Below are positions 24,101 through 36,031 of a stretch of DNA of 64,000 nucleotides, piece by piece (position 1 is the first letter of the stretch; each line of letters begins with the position of its first letter). Position numbers and translations under genes: made by a program. Below the pieces are notes generated by a model that made no database searches, was not told the origin of the DNA, and was given only the letters and a program-made list of their open reading frames with translations. Source of the DNA: Multifurca ochricompacta. Lineage: Eukaryota > Basidiomycota > Agaricomycetes > Russulales > Russulaceae. The stretch spans positions 372,001 through 436,000 of the forward strand of contig WTXG01000007.1 in NCBI GenBank assembly GCA_022496185.1, in the 5' to 3' direction.

Positions 24101-25579
24101 ACGGTGCGCACATCTTGGTTTCTCCTCAAAGGATGCTCGATCTTTTATCTCCACAGATTCCTTTGGGACCGGAAAATCCCCGGCGCCTGGAGTACGACAG
24201 GAGCCTCCACGCTTTTGCTGTGGCGTGCGTTCGAAGCGAGCCTGCTCGTATAGGAGAAAACGAATACTCTACGAGCAGTCTTAAGCTACTGGACGACAAG
24301 ACGTTCGACGGTACGTTTCTTTTTTCCTCTGTTCCCGCGGTCGACTGATTAACATTATGCTGACAGTGCTGAGCCAGTTCACCTGCCAAAGTAGCGAAGA
24401 AGTCACGACAATTCAGATGATCCCGTTATCAGAGGAAGATACTGCTGTAATTTGCGTTGGCACAGTATTCTTCAAACCTGGGGAGAAGGAACCCAGTCAA
24501 GGTCGTTTGCTCCTTTTCTCAGCGGAATGGGATTCGACACTTTTGAATCCTAAGCGTCAATTGAAGAAAATTTCCGACATGAGTGTTAATGGATGTGTAT
24601 ATGCGTTGACTCGCGTGAATCAGCTATTAGCCGCCTCAATAGGACCCACAGTAAGTGGATTTCCCCCCTCGAATCCCGCACGTTCCGGAACTATGACAGG
24701 TGGTTCTGTATAAAGTCGACAGCACGGGTTTCCAAGCAGCCGCGAATTGGAGTCACAACTACCTCGTCACCAGCCTCGTTGGCAGGGGATCTAGATTATT
24801 CATCGGCGACGCAATCTGCTCTGTGTCTGTCATAGATATCTTCGAGAATGAAGGGGGTGAGGTGCGTCTAGAGTCCGTCGCCAAGGATTTCAGCCCACTC
24901 TGGCCAGTCTCGATCGAGTCACTAGACCAGGATACAATTATCGGGGCGAACGTGAGCTGCTTCTTATATCGAAGCATCATAGAGATTTCCTGACGTGCCG
25001 ATTTTTGCTTGCAGAGTGATTGCAACCTTTTCACCCACACGGTTCAACGAGGGGAGACCCGCACGTTCCTAGACCGCAATGGGCTGTACAACCTCGGTGA
25101 TGTGGTGAACAAATTCATTCCAGGTGAAAATTACCCTCTGGCTGGCCAACGTGTTTATTTAATAGTTGTGCTCTATAGGTTCAATGACTTCCAGTGATTC
25201 TGTACCGAGCGACATAGCGTTGGTACCCAAACTGTTCTTCTTCACGTCCTCCGGTCGCATCGGAGTCATCATCGATGTGGGCTCTGAGCTCTCGCTCCAC
25301 TTGACTGCGCTTGAGCGCAACCTGGGCAGAGTCGTCACCGAAATTGCGAATGTGTCGCATGCGAAACATCGCACGCCCGCTGGCGCGTGGGAGAGGAGTG
25401 ACGCTGATTTGGCGGCCTACGGCTTTCTAGATGGAGATTTTTTGGAGAAGTTCTTGGACTATGAACAACCATCGGCGGAGGTGGAACGGGTGTTGAGGGG
25501 AAGCAGCCCGCCAGAGAGGCTCAAACAGACTTATGGCGAGATCAAACAGACATTGGAGGCGCTACAGGCGTTGCATTGA
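21144..25579 (+). CDS. DDB1: DNA damage-binding protein 1 (DDB1), CPSF_A family
   Basis: Triple beta-propeller adaptor of CUL4 ubiquitin ligases, with roles in nucleotide-excision repair and replication licensing. The N-terminus MRIVSTFHQPSSVTDAIKCH and the early block AKSNRLDIYSVQQNGL are typical. Later come KIRVVELDN, PPTALAYLDSQVLFIGSHF(A)DSQL (about 22455-22525), LVVQVTERKVLLLEYDD (about 23215-23265), AFAVACVRSEPARIGENEY, KLLDDKTFD, EEVTTIQMIPLSEEDTAVIC and VGTVFFKPGEKEPSQGRLLL (about 24400-24515). The C-terminal CPSF_A part ends in GFLDGDFLEKFLDYEQPS and EIKQTLEALQALH, like DDB1 rather than CPSF160 or SF3b130. About 12 exons. A charged KAKEKQKELEVKKRKAKAA insert (about 22145-22200) is unusual. 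One apparent missing G at 23029-23030 breaks LSTGHDTHILATNS. Confidence 0.92.
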
Positions 25580-25897
25580 ATGAAGCAGGCATGATTGTGA
25601 AGAGGTGGGGTCTAGCTTAGAGCCAAGTGAGGTTAACCAAATATCATGTGACCAAGTGCATTGATTTCATAGGCAGGCAATCAACCAAGATCGCTACATA
25701 TTCTAGAAGTGGGAGATGAGAGCGAGCATAACTGAGACAGGAATGCAGTATAAAGATGCTGCATCTACAAGATAACTGGATATGCGTGCAAGAAACAAAG
25801 AAATATACGCGTAAAGGATCATCAATACTGAATGGCGTGGTATGCTGAGGTATAAATTACGAAAGGTTCAAGATAGTACCAACGCTTGCGCCCTTGG
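25580..25897. other. Convergent 3' spacer DDB1/VNX1
   Basis: This is the space between two converging stop codons. It has AT-rich 3' UTR-like sequence with AATAAA-like variants but no feature I can support. Confidence 0.5.
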
Positions 25898-28800
25898 CTA
25901 AGTGGAAGCCCAGAACAGGCGTATAGACTCGGAGAGAGAGCGCACAGTGACCACAGGACCAAGGATGGTTGTAGCACTACTGTCCTCTCCGTCACCGCCC
26001 GGGCGGTGCGGTGCGAAGAAGAATCCGGCGGTAAGGACAAGATAGCTGTGGGAAGGAAGAATCGCGTTACTGTCTGAGTCCGCCCGTGTGCCGTTAAGAC
26101 AAACGCACCTCAAAACGAGGATGCTTCCGCGATGGTAGTTGGCCTTTGCTTCGATGTATGTGTAAGTTAGCAGGAAAATTGAGAGTATGATGACAATCAC
26201 GTCCCAACGAGGGAAGATCAACCTGTTATGAAACGGCGACCTTAGAAAGAGTCCTTTTTTTAATAAATAAATAAAAGTTGAATACACACGTAAAAGTGTC
26301 GGCAACTTTACCCATCTCGGCGGGGTCATACCACGCCGAAAAGGCGACCATCGCGGGGATCTGTAGAAGGCATACTTGTAGCGCATACGCTGAACCAATT
26401 TCCATGCTGAGCGCCCGATCAATCCCCGAAACAAATCATCAGTAAGAAGGCCATTCACGCGCCTTAGAGCAATGTTGCCATTCATGGCGAACGACATTGC
26501 ATTCATGAATTCGGTCGTATTGGGTACGAGGGCGAAGAGCGTGACTCCGAGAAACTTTTCGTCGATGCCCGAGTTAGTCAGTACCACATCCACAACCTCC
26601 ACCAACAACTCTGCGTAGTTGGAGCCCAAACGAATTAGTCACGCGGGGTGCACTACGAAGAGTAAAGTATACACCTACCGGCGATGGCCGCGTACAACGC
26701 TGTACATGTCAATAAAACACTCGCGCTCACTACACGGCTCCAAGAGGGGCCATCATGCCCACCATGTCCGGCCGCATCTTCGTCATCTCCTCCAAGCTGC
26801 CCGCTTCTCACCCGTCGTGCATGTACCTGTTGGTGTCGCAGGGCGGATACGGTAGCGGCAGCGACAGCGCGGGTAAAATCATCAGGGGGCAGATGATCGG
26901 GTTGCAAGCCTGTATCCTTCAGTGCGTGATCTACGCTCTCTAAAATTGGAACAAGAGATCCAGGTGGGGGGCTTGCTGGAGGGTTAGGATAAGAAGAGCG
27001 ACGTAAAGTCGAAGGCAGCAATGGGGAAGCGCTGGCAGAAGGGTCCGTCGGAGCAGAGCCGGCAGATTGGGGGCCTGTTGAGACGCTATGAGAGCCTAAG
27101 TTGACCACATCCGCTCCAACGAAGTTGGGCTTATGGCGAACCGTGCCCGAGTCTCGTTGTGACACCGGCCTTGACACACCAGGGATGAGATTGGATGGCG
27201 GGACCATCTTATGGTACAATGACATGCGACCTGACTCATGAGGATGCAGCAACTGCTGAGGGTTCTGCCAAATCTGCGAGGCGTGTGTGCGGAGTGAAAA
27301 CCAAAGGCCGATGAGATAGGACTGTAATGAAATCAATTACATGGTGACATAAACTAAGGTGGAGTATTGGACATACGAAGAGAAGGATGGCAGCACAGAA
27401 ATACATGAGGGTCTTCACCGTCGCTTGATAAAACGGGTCATTGACAGGGTCTGGATGTTGGTATGTGCAATGTCGGCATTCCCATGAGGCACCCCCTGAT
27501 GGAGTCTGATCTGGGCAGCCTTTGCACACTAACTGGAACTGGAGAGAAGGAGAGGACTGAATGTCAATTCAAAAAGATATACCTGTTAGAACGCACATTG
27601 CCGTAGGTTTGATAGAATAAAGTTGGTGTGAGGGTCCCAATAATGGCCATAATGAGCATTGTGCTAGTCACGCCAGCACTTTTGGCATTGAAATTCTGCT
27701 CCTTCCGCCGCAGTGCGACGCTAATCATACTCACACCAGGCATGAGTAAAACACCAGCCAATAAGCTGCCCACAATTGAGCCCTCCACTAGACGACCCTT
27801 GCCTTCAGTCAGGGCAAACGCATACAACAGAATCTCAACGATGGAACCGAAGGTTGCGTTTATGACCGCACCCATTCCGATGGATGACTGCGCAGAGATG
27901 GACGCGACCGCCATACCGATGAAGTACGAGAGCGGAATGACGCTGAGTAGAGAAAGAAGGAAGATGAGGAGCCGAGAGCCGAGAATGGCGAGGATAGCGG
28001 GTACAGGCTGGCCTGTACGCTCGCGTTCCTTGACTATGGGATATAGAAACCAACCATCAAAAATGACGAAGAAGACGATAGGCAGGAGGTTGATGAAGAG
28101 AATGTTGATGCCACCAATTGTGTACTTGTAATATTGTAGCCCGACTGCACGATAGATGCACAGAAGGACTTTAGAGGATGGTACACCGGAAGGGGCATCT
28201 TGACCAGCCGCAAGTCTTGGCTTTACTCTCAAAGGTGTGGAAGTCCCTCCGTTCTCCGCGGCGCTTCCAGGGAAAGTACCCTCCGCGGGAAGAAATACGA
28301 TAGACGGAGCCGAACAGAAGCGGACACCTGTGGGATGTTTGAAAAGATATTTGAGGAGTGCCCAATTGAGCTTCGCCATAGGGACGGCAATGATCATCGC
28401 CCAACAAATGATGCATACGAAGAGCATGAGAGGCGCGATTACAGTGACCAAAGCCAGCCAGAAGCAGATACGACCCAAAATATCCTCCGTTGTGGATACC
28501 TCGATGGGCCGTCCCGTGACTGATGAATGGGTTGCGCCATATGATTTAGACGGGCCGAGTGGAACGCCACTAGTCCGTTGCTGGGCCAATAAAGACGACC
28601 TTTCGCTAGGAATGGGGACTTCTGACCACGAATCGCTTTGTGTGTGAACGGGAAGGGGATCCGGAATGGCGAATTGGATAGATGGTCCCCGAGCGGGCGA
28701 GTCATCGCTTTGCCTCTCGTGTAGATGAGACGGCCCGCGGATGGTATCGCTGTCAGAACCGCTTTGCGCGTGGAACGCACTATCACGCAGCGGCATTGAG

Positions 28801-29625
28801 ACCCCTTTACCCTCCTGATTTGTTTCATCTATCTGTCCCTCCACGTATTTCCCGAAAGGCCAACCAAGATACCATCCTAGCCCGAATACGAGGGACGAGT
28901 AATGCTTTCCGCCCTTTGGTACTATCCAGAGTAACGCCGAAATGACGAAGCAAACAAAGGCGAGCCACCAACCGAACAAGACAGCCCAGAGGATATTTCC
29001 TGGGAGTAAGTGCCGTTCAGCTTGGGCGGACGGAATGGAATGAAGTGCCTGGTCAGCGTAGCGGGTGACAGATCGGGACTTTTTGTATAAAGCTGGCTTC
29101 CAGATGGGGAGACCGAACGGGTGTTCAACGTTAATAAGTGACTGTCGGTCCTTGAGGGTGATTGGATCCTCATCGTCAGTAGCGTTGCCAGAGGTTATTT
29201 CCGCTACTACAGCCCTCTTTCCACGCACATCATCGCCCTGCTCGCTGGGAGATCTTCGTCGTCGAAACTTTCTTCGTCGTCCTCGCTTAGTAGATCACCC
29301 TCACGATCACGCTCCCTAATACGTGAACTTCCTATGGAGGTTGTACGCACTCTTGGACGTCGAGAGTTCGTAGCCGACGAGCTTCTGCTTAAATGCTTGC
29401 GCCGTGGGCTCGGGGATATGGGGAGTGAGTATTGGGAAGAATAAGAGGTGCCAGCGTTATGGTGGGAAGGAATGTCTGTGGATAGCCAGTTTGAACCGTG
29501 GCTAATGCTACGGTTGATGGGGGCCTTGGAGCCATAAGTACCGGTAGGGGATGTTGGCATGGGGGATAACTGAGGAAATCATCTTGGTTGTTGAATGAAG
29601 AATCTGAACGTTGCTGGCCAGCCAT
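25898..29625 (-). CDS. Vacuolar cation/H+ antiporter, VNX1-like (CaCA/CAX superfamily)
   Basis: Large CAX-like antiporter of the VNX1/YNL321w type, which in yeast exchanges Na+/K+ for H+ at the vacuole. The long Ser/Arg-rich cytosolic N-terminus starts at ATG 29625 (MAGQQRSDSSFNN). After it come HPFGLPIWKPALYKKSRSVT, early helices ILWAVLFGWWLAFVCFVISA, the c-1 repeat MGAVINATFGSIVEILLYAF (about 27825-27885), a Cys-containing segment CKGCPDQTPSGGASWECRHC then CTYQHPDP (about 27450-27530), and the c-2 repeat GVTLFALVPNTTEFMNAMSF (about 26480-26540) continued across a GC-AG intron (26407-26462) as MEIGSAYALQVCLLQIPAMV. The C-terminus ends LSESIRLFWAST. The Cys pairs give a zinc-ribbon-like look, a family trait. 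Two one-base losses (near 29576 and 29253) interrupt the N-terminal region. Confidence 0.87.
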
Positions 29626-29787
29626 TGACAACTGGTAAGTGGGTGTAAGCCAAGAGCGAGCCTTCCTCTTTCCTTTCTTCCTCCTGGCGTCTTGGACTTG
29701 GACTTGACTCGACGAAACGAGACGAGATGAGATCGAGAATCGAGACAGACGAGGCTTGAGAGGTCTAACACGCGGCCCGGAGATACA

Positions 29788-29862
29788 TTTAATTATTTAA
29801 TTATTTAATTATTTAATTTAAGTTTGGATCTGGGTATGGATCTGGGTATGGGTCTGGGTATA
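29788..29862. repeat. ATTATTTA and GGATCTGGGTAT tandem repeats
   Basis: Three to four copies of an AATTATTT unit are followed by three degenerate TCTGGGTATGGA units, in the 5' flank of the antiporter gene and just past the 3' end of the next gene. Confidence 0.8.
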
Positions 29863-29898
29863 ATAATCCTCTCTCTTAGCTCTTTATTTATTTTATAT

Positions 29899-31905
29899 TT
29901 ACAACCGTAATAACTTTTCATGAAGCTCCGCTCCTTTTAACTTGGCTCTCAAATAGCCAAGCCGTTCATCATACCTCCCCATCACTTCGGCACGTCTTCG
30001 TCTAATCTCCGTCATTTCTCCTTCCAACGCTGTTATATCCTCTTCGTCTCCAATCACCTCATTTTTCCTAAAGGAAACGGATGTCGACCTGAAGAGCACG
30101 GAAGAAGAATTATCCAAGTGCGGGTGTCGTATATGTCCTTCAATAGACTCGCGGCTGTCACCTTCTGCCACGGGGGCTAACGGCAAATGACCTGCACTGC
30201 GTGTTAGGTTGACACTCGAAGAACTGCCAACCCATAAGCGCCCTAGGGACGATGGTAAGGCTGGTAAACGAGGGGCACCACTTGTCGGACCACTGCGCCC
30301 CATCGACGAGACCGACGAGAGTGATGACTTGCGACCTAGTGAAATGGGTTGAGAGACCAGAGGCGAACTGGGTACCGTCCGGGAGGTCCGGATTGGTGAT
30401 CGCTGAGCAGACAAGCTCGTCCCGTTAGAAGTTGTCGAGCGCATGGACATTCCATCTGTGTCTTTTGGTGGGTGGAAGGACCACGCAGAATCAAATGAAT
30501 CAAGGCCCTGAAGAAAATAGGCAGAAGGTGGAAGGGTGGGGTTGTAGCTTGCTTGAGATCTCCGGGTAAGGGCACTCAGCTCAAGGCCGTTAAAAGCATC
30601 CATGAGCCTACGTCCTTCAGCCTCAACAGCTTCGATCTGTGCACGAATTTCCTTCGAAGACTTGAGTTCCTCATCATCTAAATCGTCGTCCAAAATTGCT
30701 GAATGCATTCGCCTTTGCTCCGTTCCACTCACGCGTTGATGAAAAGCGGAGGGAGGTGGCGGCACCTGTCGTTTGCTTCGTGATGTAGATCGTGAGATGG
30801 AGGGGGTGGTTGACTTTCTCGGCCCATCAGAACGACTAGGGCTTGTGATATAAGATGTAGAGGCATTATCGTGTGCAGGTGATGAATTATCGACCCTTAG
30901 TGAGGCTATACTGCTTTGCTTCGATAATGATAATCGAAAAAGGCGGCGTGCAAAACTATTATTCGGGGCATTTGAACCTGCGGAGAGCAAGCTCGTTGAG
31001 TCGCTAGGGAGAGTGTCCGTATCAGTGGAGGCGTTCCTTCGACTAGCTGCCCGTCTGAGAAGACCGGACATGGAGGAAGACATTGTCCGCTTGGATTTCA
31101 TAGATGGAGTACGAAGAGAACCGTCACGCCTGGGGGCTGAAGCTCAGCGTTAGTAAATTTGATAAGAACAAGAAGGAACACTCACCTTCAGGAGGGCGAG
31201 GTCGACTTGGGCCGGCGGTGGGGACAACGGGATTTTCCTGCGGTAGTGTTGAGTTTCCAAGTCGCTCAAATAGGTTCTGGCGGAGCAGTCTATACTCGTC
31301 GTCGCTAACTTGGGTTTCAATGCAGGGCTACCTATTGGATTCGTCAATGCCACGTACTCGAGCAAACCCTCCGCATTAGCCGAGGCCAATTCAGCGAGCC
31401 TTTGTGCAAGCATGAGCCTAAAAGGACAAGGTTTCGTCCGAGTGTGCATGTGTGTGTGTGTATGAAAGGGAGGGGGGAACATACGTGATCGCGTCGGTAG
31501 AAGCGCGTGCACCTGGACTTCTGGATGACTGATGCGGGGAGGAGGAACGCAACAATGATTCAGGCGGACTTCTCATGGTACTTTCTTTAAGAGAGCGATG
31601 TCCACTGGGGATAGGAGGTGAGTCGTTTATGTTCGGCTCCTTTCGCGATCCTGCCAGGGGAGATATTACTCCTCGGGTAGGGGTGGCGTTTGTTTCGCGT
31701 GATTTGCCTTTATTCTTGCCATACTGTTCGGTAGCAAGGGCAGATGACCAGCGATGCATGAGAGTGGAAGAGAGAAAGATATGCGCAGCGTCATACGTAC
31801 AAAGCGGGAACGGATGATTCCAGGTGAGGAATTGCCCTGATGTTGGGAGCTGGAAGCGTCAAAGAAAGCGTCGGGATCGTTTCGTCGTGAGGAGAAGAAA
31901 CCCAT
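29899..31905 (-). CDS. Ser-rich protein of unknown function with coiled-coil C-terminus
   Basis: Not recognised. Four or more exons. The N-terminus MGFFSSRRNDPDAFFDASSS could be N-terminally myristoylated or membrane-associated (MGxxxS). Then come a basic, Ser/Pro-rich exon (31500-31740), a helical exon MLAQRLAELASANAEGLL, and the well-conserved-looking ETQVSDDEYRLLRQNLFERL (about 31265-31320). The large last exon is rich in Ser/Arg with a proline run (RQVPPPPSAF), an acidic patch with a helix (ILDDDLDDEELKSSKEI then EAVEAEGRRLMDAF) and a C-terminal coiled coil (EDITALEGEMTEIRRRRAEV ... LRAKLKGAELHEKLLRL). The style suggests a scaffold or cytoskeletal regulator with many phosphosites. No enzymatic motif was seen. 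Confidence 0.7.
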
Positions 31906-32327
31906 AAGGACAAGCGCGCAATGGCTTAGCGAGGGAGTGGGGGAAGAGAGGGGGGAGGGGGAGAGGGAGAGGGAAGGGGAGAGGGAAGGGGAGGGAAAGA
32001 AGGGTGAAAGAGGGAGAGAGGGAGAGAGAAGGTTGAGATGAAGAACTCTGGTTTTGATTATTATTATGATTATTATTCTATTGTCCGTCCTCGGCCTTCA
32101 GCAACGGTCGTCCAGCAAGTCCAATCCAGTCAAAGCGTGAGTGCGAGACGAGCGAGGCGAGGCGAGAGACTTCTTGTGTGTGTAAACGCGCATATATTAG
32201 CCATTTACCTAAAAAGGCTATGTCACGTGATGTTAGTGACGCGCTTGTGCGCTGTCTCCGCCACCTCAGTGAGTGATCCCGTAATAGTCGAAATCGAACC
32301 ACTCTTTCTGTGAAGTTCACCTTCATC
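31906..32327. other. Divergent intergenic region with GA-rich tract
   Basis: Contains a GGGAGAG/GGGAAGG purine tract (about 31935-32035) and a TTATTATGATTATTATT run (about 32056-32076). It separates the divergent unknown gene and ERG24. No coding signal. Confidence 0.6.
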
Positions 32328-33987
32328 ATGTCCGACTCTAAATATGCAGATACTGCATCTTTAAATCCTAAAACAACATCTTACGAATTTTTTGGACCCT
32401 TAGGAGCGTTCTCAATAACCATCGGTGTACCGATTCTTACATATATACTCTACTTTACCTGCAACAACGATACCTCTGGTGGATGCCCACCCCCTATTCA
32501 GACCCTCTACCCATCTCTACTCCAGGCTCTCGCTGACCCTGCCTTCTGGTGGAAACTTTGGGATCCAGAAGCCTTCGCACTCTACTACTCCTGGTATACA
32601 TTTTGTCTTTTGGCCTGGGCTGTTCTCCCAGGCGACTGGGTTCGAGGGACACAGCTACGCAATGGCAAATATCAACAATACAAGATTAATGGTCTGATCT
32701 TTGCTCTTCTGTCTGTAGGTTGTTCAACTGACGACGAATGGCGGTCCACGTTAGCATTCTCCACCTGCCTTCTCGCCCTTGGTCTCTCTACGGGCTACAT
32801 CTTGCGATTTGGAGTCGAGTCGTTCACCTTTTTTTATGACCACTGGGTTGGCTTTGTTAGCGCAGCTTTGTCGATGTCCCTCTTCCAAGGCATCCTTTGG
32901 TACGCGCTCTCCTTTCAAGGAGGAAATTGCTGGCCCTTGGGGGAAACAGTGGCAATCTCATCTATGATGTATGTCCGCACCACCACGACCCTTGTTTCAT
33001 TTCAATTTACATACCATCAACAGTTCTACATTGGACGCGAATTGAACCCGACTGTTGGATTTCTGGACATCAAATCATTTAATGAGCTTCGTCCAGGCAT
33101 GATCCTTTGGTTGTTGATCGACATAAGCATGGCCTGCACACAAGCTACACGTCTCTCGGGGCAAATCACGGACTCTATGGTCCTTGTCCTTTTCTTCCAA
33201 GGTCTGTACATCTTGGATGCCCTGTACAACGAGGTTGGTCCCTTGCCCCCGACGTTTCTTCACTTTCCGCCACTTAGGACTCTTTGTAGCCTGCAGTTTT
33301 GACAACGATGGACATTATCTCTGACGGGTTCGGCTTTATGCTCGCCGTCGGTGATCTACTCTGGGTCCTTTTGTGTATTCGCTTCAGGCACGCTACCTTG
33401 TTTTCCGGCCGAAGGTGCTCGGATATGCTTGGAGTGCCGCCATCCTCGCGGTCAACTTCCTTGGATATTACATTTTCCGGACATCGAATAATGAGAAGAA
33501 TGAGTTCCGAAACGGACGTAATCCAAAGAGTACGTTTACGGGACTGTCTTGCATTAGACCCTGTGTAGTGACTACGACTTCGCGACTGAACAGACCTCAC
33601 ATACATCACGACCGAGCAGGGATCCAAGCTGCTCACCTCGGGCTGGTGGGCCGTATCGCGTCACCCAAATTACTTGTGCGTCATAGATCATGTCCTTGGG
33701 TGCTCTCATCTAAATGATCTCAAAGTGGTGACCTTTTGATGGCCCTCGCATGGTCCCTCCCGACTGGCTTCGACACCCCCATCACTTACTTCTACGTTGT
33801 CTACTTTGCTGTGCTCCTTATTCACAGACAGCGACGTGATGATGAGAACTGCGAAAAGAAGTACGTTGAATGCCACTCTGTTTCGCCCACCAACATCCTC
33901 ATTAATGCCTTGCCATATAGATATGGGAAGGATTGGCATAGGTATCAGAGACTCGTTCCTTATCGTATTATCCCCTATATCTACTAA
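32328..33987 (+). CDS. ERG24: Delta(14)-sterol reductase (ERG24)
   Basis: ER membrane enzyme of ergosterol synthesis that reduces the C14-C15 double bond after CYP51. The start [13 protein letters not shown] leads to [20 protein letters not shown] (family F-x-G-P-x-GA). Then come [84 protein letters not shown], and the ERG4/ERG24 signatures [14 protein letters not shown] and [19 protein letters not shown]. The C-terminus is [21 protein letters not shown] split around an intron. At least five introns. Two one-base losses break the frame: AA at 32917-32918 (expected ...[11 protein letters not shown]) and CC at 33367-33368 (expected [15 protein letters not shown]). The enzyme is normally essential or important, so I treat these as sequence errors. 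Confidence 0.92.
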
Positions 33988-34029
33988 GAGGTGAACTGTA
34001 TGGTTATACAAACCAGTTTGTGCCTGAGA

Positions 34030-35380
34030 CTACGGGGGATCTTGTTGTAATCCACTCAACAATTTCATAAGCCTTTCCTTCCGCAGCGGAATCCACAGCA
34101 TCTCGCCCGTACCCATGACACCTGTGCCAACGGTGACAACCAAGGCGTGATCCCTGAACTCGCCAAGGAGCGCGCGCAGGGCCGTATCATTGGTCGCGAC
34201 GAAATGATCCCGTGCGAGATTGAACAGCATATCGTATGCAATTGCAACTTCTCCCACGTCTGCAGGCGTGATCGGGTCCACATTTCCCGTATCAACCAGG
34301 GAGTCAAGCTGCCGCCGAGCCATGAGTACGAACAATTTGCGCGCTCGTTGTGTGACGGCTGCCAGCACATGCCTTGCCGCCGTCTCCGTCATCTGTCCGC
34401 CGGCGAGATCAGCCACCGCAGCTGGGCCCGTTCGTATGCCTTCAGCACCCATACCCGCCACAGTTCGTGCGGTTAGGGTAGTCCGCAGTGACCCCGGGTC
34501 GGCGCCGGCAAGCTCGGCATCGTACGGTGCCAGCGTGGTAAGGTCGTGCCAGAGCCACCTGCGAGCGAGCATCTCTGTCGACGTCCACAAGAAGGGGGCG
34601 TTGATGTGATCGATCGATGCGGCCATCTGCACGCCGCTGAGCGCCCCGAGCGCGCCTAGCAAAGTGCGTACTTTAAGTGAGCGCAGAGCCGGTGCATCTA
34701 TGTTGTGCACGATGAGAACGAGCCGTCTTCGTCGCTGTTGTTGCTGCTGCTTCATAGATGATGATGATGGTGACTGTGGCGATGGCGATGCTGATACCGC
34801 CGGAGACTCTGATAAAAACTGCGCGACCCCTTCTACGCCTTGCGGTGCACCTGGCAGACGCGCCAGCGCAGCAAGGATGTTGCGTGGGGAGAAAGAGGGC
34901 TGGAAACCATTGATGACAAGGACATGTGCCCGTCCGCGGGTGGCACACGCGTGCGCGAGGTTATTGAGCACCGACGCTTCGAGCCAAGGCCGTAGAAGAG
35001 AAGGTTGAAACCTTCGGCGAGTTCAAGGAGATAACGCGGTAGGTGAGCGCGATGACCCCTTCTAGCAGCTGCGTTGGCACGTCGGAGAAGGGAAGCTGGT
35101 AGAAGGTTCGGGAAAGAGACGTGAGATACTCTTCAGGTGAGAGTGGTTGGACAAGCTGTGAAAAGACGTTGGAAGAGGTTCGAGAGGGTCGCGAGGCGTG
35201 TGAGAAGTAAGCGTCAAAGGAAGTTAAAGTGGAGAGAGAGCTAGGTTCATGGTCATTGTCGTGATTGGTTGTAAGGTCAGATATACGAGATGAGGAAGAG
35301 GAAGGAGGACGCGTTCTAGAAGGGGTGAACTCTAACTCAGAATAAAATTCTGAGTCTTGATCGTCTGAACTGAAGTTCAT
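34030..35380 (-). CDS. ORC2: Origin recognition complex subunit 2 (ORC2)
   Basis: AAA+-like subunit of the six-subunit complex that marks replication origins. The N-terminus is acidic and Ser-rich. Then RYLLELAEGFNLLFYGLGSK (about 34985-35045) is the ORC2 hallmark, followed by LNNLAHACATRGRAHVLVIN, LVLIVHNIDAPALRS (Walker B-like), GVQMAASIDHINAPFLWTS and WLWHDLTTLAPYDAEL. The end is a winged-helix-like VTVGTGVMGTGEMLWIPLRK. A Gln/Arg run (KQQQQQRRRR) and Ser-rich insert sit before the VHNID motif. Two one-base losses are inferred at 34971-34972 and about 35048. The start codon sits at the end of an ATGAACC tandem repeat (see findings). G+C is higher than in neighbours and introns are almost absent. 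Confidence 0.9.
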
Positions 35381-35401
35381 GGTTCATGGTTCATGGTTCA
35401 T
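35378..35401 (-). repeat. ATGAACC tandem repeat overlapping the ORC2 start
   Basis: Four 7-nt units, each beginning with ATG, end in the ORC2 start codon at 35380. The three upstream ATGs (35387, 35394, 35401) open two minimal ORFs ending at TGA and one ORF overlapping the coding region in another frame. Confidence 0.85.
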
Positions 35402-36031
35402 GAGCCTCATGAATGGCGGCAGGTCAAGCAGGTCAAGTCGCATTACATAAGTCATCACGGCATCACGGCGATAGCCGACGATATGAATATAATGAATATG
35501 AATATGATTTATTTATTTATTTTTATTATTTACAACTAATTGCTAAGATCATATCTCATATCTCATATCCCCCACCACCGTAGGAGATACTGCCCCTGGA
35601 GCAAGGCACTATGTGCATATGCAGACCTTGATAACCGACCGGATTTTCATTCGGTCCGATATGACTCCCATAACATCTGTTCAAGTAATAAGTAGCAGAG
35701 CCGATAACTGGCTCGGAAGCGCGCTCGAGGAGATCCAGGCTCATTGACTAACACCGCGGATCCGCTTACTGTGAGTGCGTGCGATTCACGTCAACCACTG
35801 TCTGATGAAACCCAGATGACACGAACTCACGTGTTATACTGAGAAGCCAGTCAGGTTGCGCGCTACGCGTGTCGAGGGACTGATTCCAGTACTAGTACTG
35901 ATTCCAGTTCTGATGCCCAAGGATCAGAGAACAGTGTGGAAAGTCGCCGAAAGCGGAAGCATAAGCCCTTTTACGGCATTCATTGGCGCTCGTCTAAGCG
36001 CAATTAGATGGCGACTCATTCTGGAAGTCCA
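35402..36031. other. Intergenic region, no supported gene
   Basis: Holds a short TTTATTTATT tract (about 35505-35530) and a GAATATGAATAT repeat (about 35484-35510). A 62-codon ORF at 35556-35744 on the minus strand has no recognisable features. Nothing else was found. Confidence 0.5.

Noticed and set aside
28237..28647. Long plus-strand ORF inside the antiporter gene
   Set aside because: It is antisense to clear membrane helices of the antiporter and has no motif of its own.
34147..35008. Plus-strand ORFs across ORC2
   Set aside because: They mirror a G+C-rich, intron-free ORC2 exon; the ORC2 motifs on the minus strand explain the open frames.
35556..35744. 62-codon minus-strand ORF as a small gene
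   Set aside because: No hydrophobic, repeat or family signal, and it lies in a low-complexity spacer.
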